DNA from: Myxococcus eversor
Lineage (GTDB): Bacteria; Myxococcota; Myxococcia; Myxococcales; Myxococcaceae
Direction: 5' to 3'
NCBI RefSeq assembly: GCF_010894455.1
Contig: NZ_JAAIXY010000011.1
Coordinates: 1-64,000, forward strand
Length of the DNA stretch: 64,000 nt
Every line of letters starts with the position of its first letter. Within the stretch, counting starts at the first letter, position 1. The position numbers and the translations under genes are program-made. Of this stretch, positions 44,524 through 51,763 are shown one piece after another. The notes under the pieces are model-generated. The model did no database searches, had not been told where the DNA came from, and saw only the letters and a program-made list of their open reading frames with translations.

Positions 44524-45770
44524 GGAGAACCCTCTCCGGCGGGGTTGGGCGGCAGCCCACCGCGGTTGTCCGCGGTGGAAGGTGCCGGGGCGGCGCTGGG
44601 ACTGCCCCGGGTCTCCCAACTGCCGGAGTCCAGCGTCAGCAGCGCCAGCGGTGTGAACAGCGCGTACGTCACCGGCATCAGCAGGGCCATGGGCAGGAAG
44701 CACGCCCCATGCACCCGCCGGTCCTCGGGCAGGTGCCGGGTCTCCATCCGGTAGATGATTCCCAGGAGGCCGATGACGAGGAAGTGGAACGAGAGGATGT
44801 CCAGGAACTCCCCGGTGAGGACGTTGTGGACGATGACGACGGGGTAGGCGAGCAGCAGCGCGAGCTGGGACACGTAGTGGACGGTGATGACCGGATGCAG
44901 GCGCCACGCGTGGGACAGGCCGCCGAGCAGGTCCACCAGGTTGGAGCGCCGCCACCGCAGCTGCTGGGAGAAGTAGCCGGCCAGGGTCGCGGGCGCGGCG
45001 GTGAAGCAGAACGCGTCCAGCGTGTAGACGGTTTCATAGTCGTGCTTGACGATCTGCCGCGTGAGGAACCGGTCCTCGCCGTACTTGATGGGGATGCCGG
45101 CGATGGAGCGCGCCTCCAGGATGGGCTCCAGCTCCAGGAGCACGTGGCGGCGATACGCGGTGAGGCAGCCGGACAGGCACATCACCTGTCGGAAGCTGCG
45201 CTCCAAATCCTTCAGCCACTGCTGGGCGAAGTGGAATTTGATCTCCACCATGCGCGTCAGCCAGTTCTGGTGGCGGTTCGTCACGAAGGTGCGACCACCC
45301 ACGGCGGCGATGCGCGGACTGACGAATCGGCGGACGAGGTTGCGCACCGCGCTCTTATCCACGATGACGTCCGAGTCCACCGAGACGATGATTTCCGCGT
45401 CGACCGCGGCCTGGACGCCTCGGTTGATGCCCTTGCGCTTGCCCAGGTTCTCCGGGTTGCGCATGACGAGGACGTTGGCGTGGCCCTCCGCGGCCTTCAT
45501 CGCCCACGCGTAGCTGTCATCCTTGGAGCAGTCGTCCACCACCACGATTTGCAGCAGCTCGCTGGGGTAGTCCTGCTCCAGCAGGCTGCGGATGGCGTGG
45601 AAGATGCCCTTCCCCTCGTTGAAGAGGGGGATGACGATGGCGACACGAGGCCGGTACGTGTCGTCCGCGCGGTCGATGCTGGGCCCTCGCAGGCGCCGCA
45701 GGAACGGACCGAGGATGTAGCGGTTCATCAACACGACGATGAACAGCAGATGGATGGGAAACAGCTCCAT
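44520..45770 (-). CDS. Processive family 2 glycosyltransferase (polysaccharide synthase)
   Basis: 416 residues with two N-terminal membrane segments at most, then a GT-A domain: VIPLFNEG, DDCSKDDS, VDSD (metal), the acceptor-site motif YGEDRFLT and QQLRW. The last is the QxxRW signature of processive synthases such as cellulose, chitin and hyaluronan synthases. Three or four C-terminal membrane helices (about 295-390) fit a translocating synthase. The product is a beta-linked polymer by analogy; sugar identity is unknown and no PilZ domain is present. It is the first gene of a four-gene overlapping operon with adaptor and outer-membrane duct. The ATG at 45770 has only a weak ribosome binding site. 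Confidence 0.88.
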   Translation of the reverse strand: MELFPIHLLFIVVLMNRYILGPFLRRLRGPSIDRADDTYRPRVAIVIPLFNEGKGIFHAIRSLLEQDYPSELLQIVVVDDCSKDDSYAWAMKAAEGHANVLVMRNPENLGKRKGINRGVQAAVDAEIIVSVDSDVIVDKSAVRNLVRRFVSPRIAAVGGRTFVTNRHQNWLTRMVEIKFHFAQQWLKDLERSFRQVMCLSGCLTAYRRHVLLELEPILEARSIAGIPIKYGEDRFLTRQIVKHDYETVYTLDAFCFTAAPATLAGYFSQQLRWRRSNLVDLLGGLSHAWRLHPVITVHYVSQLALLLAYPVVIVHNVLTGEFLDILSFHFLVIGLLGIIYRMETRHLPEDRRVHGACFLPMALLMPVTYALFTPLALLTLDSGSWETRGSPSAAPAPSTADNRGGLPPNPAGEGSP

Positions 45771-45855
45771 CAGGTCCCGTCCCCGCTCACGCCGCCACCC
45801 CTTCCCCTGACGGCCCCGACGCCGCCCCCATTCTCCCGTGAGGGAGCGGTGGGAA

Positions 45856-45884
45856 AGTTGGCGGGGAATGGGCTCGCGCCAACT
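45856..45884. promoter_or_regulatory. Inverted repeat upstream of the polysaccharide operon
   Basis: AGTTGGCG (45856-45863) and CGCCAACT (45877-45884) form a perfect 8-bp inverted repeat with a 13-base spacer, 86-114 bases upstream of the GT2 start in the 239-bp gap. It is a candidate operator; no clear -35/-10 pair was found. Confidence 0.35.
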
Positions 45885-46009
45885 GCCCCGAGGGACGGTG
45901 GAAGGGGATTGCTCACCCAGGCGTCATCGCGCGACGGGTGCCGTCCGGAACACGTCAGCCCCAGGGCCCGGAGGGCACCCTCGACTTCTCGCGCTCGACG
46001 CCCGTGGGC

Positions 46010-47224
46010 TCAGTGCGCGGCGGGAGGCGACGGCGATGTCAGCGCATCCGCGCGCTGGAGGTCCCTGAGCAGCTCCGCCTTGCGGGCATCTCGCTGGGCC
46101 GCGGAGGTGAAGGCGATGCCCTCCATCGACTCGCGCGCGCCGATGGCCACCCGCGCCAACCCGTCGCGGGAGATGAGGCCCAGCGCGAAGGCCTCCACCG
46201 CGGCGCCCACGTAGGTGTCGAAGAAGTGGATGCGCTTCTCTCGCCAGGCGCGGCGGGTCGTCTCTGGCGTATCCACCACGTCATGGATGAACACGGCGTG
46301 GACGGCCTGCGGGGCGGCGGTGAGCATCTTGTCGCCGAACTCCACGTCGCCCTGGCCGCTGTCGCCGACGAAGACGAAGCCGTACTCCGGGAACACGCGC
46401 ACGTAGCGCTGGAAGTTGTCGAACTTCTTCGCGGCGATGCGGGAGTTGCCCAGCAGGTGGGTGAGGCTGCCGGAGAGCACGGCATGCGCGGGGACGCCGT
46501 GCTTCTTCAAGGTGTCGAACGTCATGTTCTCCACCGCGCCCAGCGGGTCCATGGGGCGCGCGGTGACGAACGTGAGGTCGCCCTCGCGGCCGGGGATGAT
46601 GCCGGGCCCGCGGTCCAGCTCCGCGTAGAAGGCGAGCACACCCGGGTACACCGTCTTGGACGGGTAGCGCGTGTCCTTGAGGTTGGCGAAGAAGGTGTCG
46701 TCGATGTCGCTGAGGACCTTGTTCTCTCCGCTGGGCGCTGCCTCTCCCTCGCGGAGGATGTGCGCGAGAATCTCTTCCCGCAGCGCCGGGTCGTCCACGT
46801 CGTCGAAGAGGAGCTTCTCCAGGTCCTGGTGGTTGTTGCCCGCGTCGAGGAGGTTCTTGAAGGCGGTCAGCTCGCGGCCCTTCACGCTCAGGAACATGTC
46901 GCGCAGGGCCCGCTCGGCGGTGGCCGGAGTCCCTCCTCGCTGGAGCGCCGTCACCAGGCTGGCGCGCACCGGCAGGGCGAGCTGCGGGGCACGCTCCCGA
47001 CAGAGCATCGTCAAGAGGGCGGTATGGTGGTCTGGCCCGAAGATGCGGTCGTCCATGTCCCCGAGCAGGGACTCGAGGTCGACATTGGCCAGGAGGTAGT
47101 TCAGCTCGGAGGCGGTGGCGTCCCGCAGGAGGTCCAGGATGCGGCGCTCCTCGCTGGTGTCGGTGTGGCCGGCCATGAGCGTGCGCAGCGTCTCCAGCTT
47201 CTTCGTCGCGGCGTGCGGATCCAT
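46010..47224 (-). CDS. App1-like phosphatidate phosphatase domain protein
   Basis: 404 residues. A helical N-terminal region (about 1-160) precedes the App1/DUF2183 HAD-like catalytic domain, with the nucleophile motif SDIDDT near residue 170, the KTVYPGVLAFY cap entry, FVTARP and VFVGDSGQGD. Eukaryotic App1 dephosphorylates phosphatidate; bacterial members are cytoplasmic and poorly studied. There is no signal peptide. ATG 47224 is 83 bases from the divergent PPTase start. A lipid or polyphosphate ester substrate is plausible but unproven. Confidence 0.82.
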   Translation of the reverse strand: MDPHAATKKLETLRTLMAGHTDTSEERRILDLLRDATASELNYLLANVDLESLLGDMDDRIFGPDHHTALLTMLCRERAPQLALPVRASLVTALQRGGTPATAERALRDMFLSVKGRELTAFKNLLDAGNNHQDLEKLLFDDVDDPALREEILAHILREGEAAPSGENKVLSDIDDTFFANLKDTRYPSKTVYPGVLAFYAELDRGPGIIPGREGDLTFVTARPMDPLGAVENMTFDTLKKHGVPAHAVLSGSLTHLLGNSRIAAKKFDNFQRYVRVFPEYGFVFVGDSGQGDVEFGDKMLTAAPQAVHAVFIHDVVDTPETTRRAWREKRIHFFDTYVGAAVEAFALGLISRDGLARVAIGARESMEGIAFTSAAQRDARKAELLRDLQRADALTSPSPPAAH

Positions 47225-47307
47225 GTTGCTCCCCCCATCCCGGCGCGGGGCCGGACTTGGACGTCCGAGCCTACGCGGGGTGCGGTCCGCCGTGGTAGAG
47301 GAGAGGC

Positions 47308-48084
47308 ATGTCGACTGTCGCGGGTCCGCTGGAGCTTCGTCCGGACGAAGTCCATGTATGGATTGTCGAGCCCGAGCGCATCCTGGAACCGAAGCTCCTG
47401 GATGCCTACTGGGGGCTCTTGGACGCGGATGAGCGCGCGAAGCAGAAGCGCTTCCGCTTCGAGCGTCACCAGAAGCAATACCTGGTGAGTCACGCGCTGG
47501 TGCGACTGACGCTGTCGCGTTACGCGCCGGTGGCGCCCTCGGCGTGGAGCTTCTCGACCAACGCCTACGGGAGGCCGGAGGTGAAGGGCGAGTGGGGCGC
47601 GCACCTGCGCTTCAACCTGTCGCACACCGACGGCATGGCGCTGGTGGCGGTGGGCCTGGACGCGGAGCTGGGCGCGGACGTGGAGGACGCGGAGCGACAC
47701 GGCGAGACGGTGGAGATCGCCGACCACTTCTTCGCGAAGCCAGAGGTCGCCGCGCTCCGGGCCCTGCCCGCGGCCGAGCAGCGTGGGCGCTTCTTCGAGT
47801 ACTGGACGCTCAAGGAGTCCTACATCAAGGCGCGCGGCGCGGGCCTGTCCCTGCCGTTGGACCAGTTCGCCTTCCACCTGGAGGCCGGCAAGGAGCCGCG
47901 CATCTCCTTCGATGCGCGGATGGTGGACACGCCGGAGACGTGGCGCTTCATGCAGCTGCGCCCGTCCACGCGGCACCAGGCCGCCGTGGCCATGCGGGGG
48001 GCCCGGGACAGGCCCTTCCGCGTGAGCTGGCGGTTCACCGTGCCGCTGGAGTCGGACGGGCCGCCTCGCGTCGAGGATGCCTGA
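47308..48084 (+). CDS. 4'-phosphopantetheinyl transferase, Sfp type
   Basis: 258 residues, two tandem half-domains as in Sfp/MtaA. Visible motifs: LRFNLSHTDG near residue 110, the magnesium-binding GADVED near 127-132, and WTLKESYIKARG near 165-176. It transfers phosphopantetheine from CoA to carrier proteins and would activate the T domain of the NRPS at the left edge and others. The ATG at 47308 has GAGGAGAGG before it. It is convergent with a type II thioesterase gene 3 bases away and divergent from the App1-like gene. Confidence 0.93.
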   Translation: MSTVAGPLELRPDEVHVWIVEPERILEPKLLDAYWGLLDADERAKQKRFRFERHQKQYLVSHALVRLTLSRYAPVAPSAWSFSTNAYGRPEVKGEWGAHLRFNLSHTDGMALVAVGLDAELGADVEDAERHGETVEIADHFFAKPEVAALRALPAAEQRGRFFEYWTLKESYIKARGAGLSLPLDQFAFHLEAGKEPRISFDARMVDTPETWRFMQLRPSTRHQAAVAMRGARDRPFRVSWRFTVPLESDGPPRVEDA

Positions 48085-48087
48085 GCC

Positions 48088-48873
48088 TCAGGCCGGCGCG
48101 GCCATCCACCGGGTGAGGTCCTCGCGCAGGGCGGCGAGCATGGCGTCCTGCTGCTTGCGCAGGAAGAAGTGGCCTCCCTCGAAGTGGCGGATGCGGAAGT
48201 CGGGGTTGCGCGTCTCCTCGCGCCACGTCTCCAGGCGCGCCAGGGACACGTGCTTGTCCTCGGTGCCGCCCATGACGGAGATGGGCACGTCGAGCTTCAC
48301 GGGCACCGGGCCGTTCTCCCACCACGCCAGCGCGAAGTCCGCGCGCAGGGTGGGCACCAGGAGCTCCAGCAGCTCGCGGTGCTGGAGAATCTCTTCGGGC
48401 GTGCCGTCGTAGCGCCGCAGCTCGGCGATGAACTGCTCCTGCGGCAGGTGGTGGATGGGCTTGCGGTCCGACTCGCGAGGCGCGCCGGACGCGGCCAGCA
48501 CGAGGCCTCGGGGCAGCGGCCCGTTGCGCGCCTGCAGCCGGCGGGTCAGCTCCAGGGAGATGCGCGAGCCCATGCTGTAGCCAAAGAAGGCGAACGGCTT
48601 GTCCAGCAGCGGAGCGAGCACCGGCAGCAGCGCGTCCATCAGCGTGGGCAGGCTGTCGAAGGGCTTCTCCATCAACCTCCGCTCACGGCCAGGGAGCTGC
48701 ACCGCGCACAGCTCCACGCCCGGCGGCAGGCCTCCCTGCCAGGCGCTGTAGATGGAGGCGCTTCCCCCGGCGAAGGGCAGGCAGAACAGCCGCAGGCGCG
48801 GGTCCGGCAGCGCCTTCCGGGAAGGAAACCAACGTTCGGGGGAGTTCGGGTTCGAGGTGGGAGCACTGGGCAT
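48088..48873 (-). CDS. Type II thioesterase (NRPS/PKS editing)
   Basis: 261 residues of alpha/beta-hydrolase fold. Visible marks are LFCLPFAGGSAS at the oxyanion region, nucleophile Ser100 in GYSMGS, the catalytic Asp in GTEDKHVS and His in EGGHFFL. These external thioesterases remove wrongly loaded acyl groups from carrier proteins in NRPS/PKS systems. The start is uncertain: ATG 48873 or GTG 48894, neither with a clear ribosome binding site. There is no megasynthase adjacent, so it probably serves a cluster elsewhere. Confidence 0.9.
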   Translation of the reverse strand: MPSAPTSNPNSPERWFPSRKALPDPRLRLFCLPFAGGSASIYSAWQGGLPPGVELCAVQLPGRERRLMEKPFDSLPTLMDALLPVLAPLLDKPFAFFGYSMGSRISLELTRRLQARNGPLPRGLVLAASGAPRESDRKPIHHLPQEQFIAELRRYDGTPEEILQHRELLELLVPTLRADFALAWWENGPVPVKLDVPISVMGGTEDKHVSLARLETWREETRNPDFRIRHFEGGHFFLRKQQDAMLAALREDLTRWMAAPA

Positions 48874-49036
48874 GGCGGTATGGTTCTGTCGCACAGCCGA
48901 GGAAAACGGGTCAAGGCCCCGGCGCTTCGAGCAGGTTGAAGACTTCCACCCATCATACAGGGATGACTGTCAGCGCCCGGTATTCTTGGATGAGTGGACT
49001 GGCGGGGCTCCTGTCGAGGCGTGCTAGCGTTTTCGG

Positions 49037-49942
49037 GTGAGCTACGAGCTGTCGCACCTGGACGCCCTGGAGGCGGAGTCGGTCTTCATCATCCGGGAGG
49101 TGGTCGCCGAGCTGGACAGCCCGGTGCTGCTGTTCTCCGGAGGCAAGGACTCCGCGGTGATGCTGCACCTGGCGGTGAAGGCCTTCGCGCCCGCGCCGCT
49201 GCCCTTCCCGTTGATGCACGTGGACACGGGGCACAACTTCCCGGAGGTGCTCCAGTACCGCGATGAGCGAGTGGCGGAGCTGGGCGCGCGGCTGCACGTG
49301 GCGTCCGTGCAGGAGGCCATCGACCAAGGTCGGGTTGCGGAGGAGAAGGGCCCGCGCGCCTCGCGCAACCGCGCGCAGACGGTGCCGCTGCTGGAGGCGA
49401 TTGAGAAGCACCGCTTCAACGCCGTCTTCGGTGGGGCGCGCCGCGACGAGGAGAAGGCGCGCGCGAAGGAGCGGGTGTTCTCGTTCCGCGACGAGTTCGG
49501 CCAGTGGGACCCGAAGAACCAGCGCCCGGAGCTGTGGAACCTCTACAACGGCCGTCACCGCCGGGGGGAGCACCTGCGCGTCTTCCCGCTGTCGAACTGG
49601 ACGGAGCTGGACGTGTGGCAGTACATCGCGCGGGAAGGCGTGGCGTTGCCCTCCATCTACTTCAGCCACAGGCGCGAGGTGTTCCGTCGGGACGGCATGC
49701 TGATGGCGTGGTCGCCCTACCTGCCGCTGTTGCCGGGCGAGGAGGTCACCACGGCGTCGGTGCGCTTTCGCACGGTGGGCGACATGACGTGCACCGCCTG
49801 CGTGGAGTCCGGCGCCGTCACGGTGTCGGAGGTCATCACCGAGATTGTCGCCTCGCGAGTCACCGAGCGGGGCGCGAGCCGCGCGGATGACAAGTTCAGC
49901 GAGACGGCGATGGAAGACCGCAAGCGCGAGGGGTACTTCTAG
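49037..49942 (+). CDS. cysD: Sulfate adenylyltransferase subunit 2
   Basis: 301 residues, the usual CysD length. The N-type ATP pyrophosphatase loop SGGKDSAVM is near residue 34, with MHVDTGHNF and GGARRDEEKARAKER downstream. With CysN it makes adenosine 5'-phosphosulfate from sulfate and ATP. The GTG start at 49037 has no ribosome binding site in its short leader. The stop overlaps the cysN GTG by one base, so the subunits are made together. Confidence 0.96.
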   Translation: MSYELSHLDALEAESVFIIREVVAELDSPVLLFSGGKDSAVMLHLAVKAFAPAPLPFPLMHVDTGHNFPEVLQYRDERVAELGARLHVASVQEAIDQGRVAEEKGPRASRNRAQTVPLLEAIEKHRFNAVFGGARRDEEKARAKERVFSFRDEFGQWDPKNQRPELWNLYNGRHRRGEHLRVFPLSNWTELDVWQYIAREGVALPSIYFSHRREVFRRDGMLMAWSPYLPLLPGEEVTTASVRFRTVGDMTCTACVESGAVTVSEVITEIVASRVTERGASRADDKFSETAMEDRKREGYF

Positions 49943-51198
49943 TGGAACTGCTTCGTTTCGCGACCGCGGGCTCGGTCGACGACGGGAAGAGCACGCTCAT
50001 CGGCAGGTTGCTGCATGACACCCGCTCGATTCTGGAGGACCAGCTCGCCGCGGTGGAGCGCACCAGCCGCGCGCGAGGGGACGAGTACGTCAACCTGGCG
50101 CTCCTCCTGGACGGCCTGAAGGCCGAGCGCGAGCAGGGCATCACCATTGACGTGGCGTACCGGTACTTCGCCACGGCGCAGCGCAAGTTCATCATCGCGG
50201 ACACGCCGGGGCACCTCCAGTACACGCGCAACATGGTGACGGGCGCGTCCACGGCGGACCTGGCGCTCATCCTGGTGGACGCGCGCAAGGGCGTGCTGGA
50301 GCAGACGCGGCGCCATGCGTTCCTGGCCTCGCTGCTGCGCGTGCCGCACCTGGTGCTGTGCGTGAACAAGATGGACCTGGTGGGCTTCGACGTGGCCGTC
50401 TTCGAGCGCATCCGCGAGGAGTTCCGCCAGTTCTCCATGAAGCTCGACGTGGCGGACCTGTCGTTCATCCCCATCTCCGCGCTGGGTGGGGACAACGTGG
50501 TGACGCGCTCGGAGCGGATGCCCTGGTACCAGGGGTCCACGCTGTTGCACCACCTGGAGAACGTGCACATCGCCTCGGACCGCAACCTCATCCACGTGCG
50601 CTTCCCCGTGCAGAGTGTCATCCGGCCCATGTCGTCGAAGTTCCCGGACTACCGCGCGTACGCGGGGCAGGTGTTGGGCGGCGTGCTGCGGCCGGGTGAC
50701 GAGGTCATGGCGCTCCCCTCCGGCTTCACCACGCGCATCCGCGAACTGGACCTGGCGGGGCGGCCGGTGGCGCAGGCGTTCCCGCCCATGTCGGTGAATG
50801 TCTCGCTGGCGGACGAGCTGGATATCAGCCGGGGCGACATGTTGTGCCGGCCGGGCAATCCGCCCCTGGTGGGGCAGGATCTGGATGCCATGGTGTGCTG
50901 GCTGGCGGAGGGGGTGTCACTCCTGCCGGGGGCCCGGTTCGCGCTCAAGCACACCACGCGCTCGGCGCGGGCCCAGGTGAAGCAGCTGCACTACCGGCTG
51001 GACGTCAACACGCTGAGCCGGGACGAGACGAGTCCCCGGCTCGGGCTCAACGAGATTGGCCGGGTGACGTTGCGCACCACGGTGCCGCTCTTCTTCGACG
51101 AGTACCGCCGCAACCGCCACACGGGCAGCTTCATCCTCATTGACGAAGCCACGAACGCGACGGTGGGGGCCGGGATGATCAACGGCCCCGCTGTCTGA
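49942..51198 (+). CDS. cysN: Sulfate adenylyltransferase subunit 1 (GTPase)
   Basis: 418-residue elongation-factor-like GTPase: G1 GSVDDGKST (about 10-18), G3 DTPGHLQYTRN, G4 NKMD, followed by two beta-barrel domains. It drives APS synthesis through GTP hydrolysis. The length is that of CysN without a fused APS kinase; cysC is a separate gene directly downstream. It starts at GTG 49942, overlapping the cysD stop by one base. Confidence 0.96.
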   Translation: MELLRFATAGSVDDGKSTLIGRLLHDTRSILEDQLAAVERTSRARGDEYVNLALLLDGLKAEREQGITIDVAYRYFATAQRKFIIADTPGHLQYTRNMVTGASTADLALILVDARKGVLEQTRRHAFLASLLRVPHLVLCVNKMDLVGFDVAVFERIREEFRQFSMKLDVADLSFIPISALGGDNVVTRSERMPWYQGSTLLHHLENVHIASDRNLIHVRFPVQSVIRPMSSKFPDYRAYAGQVLGGVLRPGDEVMALPSGFTTRIRELDLAGRPVAQAFPPMSVNVSLADELDISRGDMLCRPGNPPLVGQDLDAMVCWLAEGVSLLPGARFALKHTTRSARAQVKQLHYRLDVNTLSRDETSPRLGLNEIGRVTLRTTVPLFFDEYRRNRHTGSFILIDEATNATVGAGMINGPAV

Positions 51199-51205
51199 GG
51201 TGCGC

Positions 51206-51763
51206 ATGAATCGGCAAGGCTCCGGGTTCATCCTCTGGCTGACGGGCATGTCGGGCGCGGGCAAGAGCACGCTCTCGCGGGCGCTGCGCTCGAAGCTGGA
51301 GCCGCTGCGTCCGGTGGAGGTGATGGACGGTGATGAGGTGCGCACCTGGCTGACGCGCGGCCTGGGCTTCACGCGCGAGGACCGCGAGGAGAACGTCCGG
51401 AGAATCGGCCACGTGGCGCGGCTGTTGGCCCGGCACGGCGTGGGCGTCATCGTCGCGGCGATTTCGCCCTACCGGAGCTCCCGGGCGGAGGTGCGCGGGC
51501 TGGCCGAGGAGGTGGGGCTGCCCTTCGTGGAGGTCTACATCGAGGCGCCGCTGGACGCGCTCATCGCTCGCGACGTGAAGGGGCTCTACAAGAAGGCGCT
51601 GGCGGGGGAGCTGCCACACTTCACCGGCGTGTCGGACCCGTACGAGGCCCCCGAGGCCCCCGAAGTCACGGTGCGCTCGGACTCGGAGGCGGTGGAGGTG
51701 GGGCTGGAGCGCGTGCTGGCCGCGCTCCAGGCCCGGGGCCTCGTGGCGCCGCGCGCCGCCTAG
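51206..51763 (+). CDS. cysC: Adenylylsulfate kinase
   Basis: 185 residues. The P-loop GMSGAGKST is near residue 16, with DGDEVR, the FTREDREENVRRIGHVA stretch and the RDVKGLYKKALAGEL motif that marks APS kinases. It phosphorylates APS to PAPS, the sulfate donor for sulfotransferases and an intermediate of assimilation. ATG 51206 follows GAGG; a GTG at 51200 is possible. Seven bases separate it from cysN. Its TAG shares the CTAG palindrome with the stop of the convergent hydroxylase-like gene. Confidence 0.95.
   Translation: MNRQGSGFILWLTGMSGAGKSTLSRALRSKLEPLRPVEVMDGDEVRTWLTRGLGFTREDREENVRRIGHVARLLARHGVGVIVAAISPYRSSRAEVRGLAEEVGLPFVEVYIEAPLDALIARDVKGLYKKALAGELPHFTGVSDPYEAPEAPEVTVRSDSEAVEVGLERVLAALQARGLVAPRAA

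Noticed and set aside
51206-51763. Fused CysNC
   Set aside because: cysN ends with its own stop and cysC has its own start 7 bases later, so they are separate proteins.
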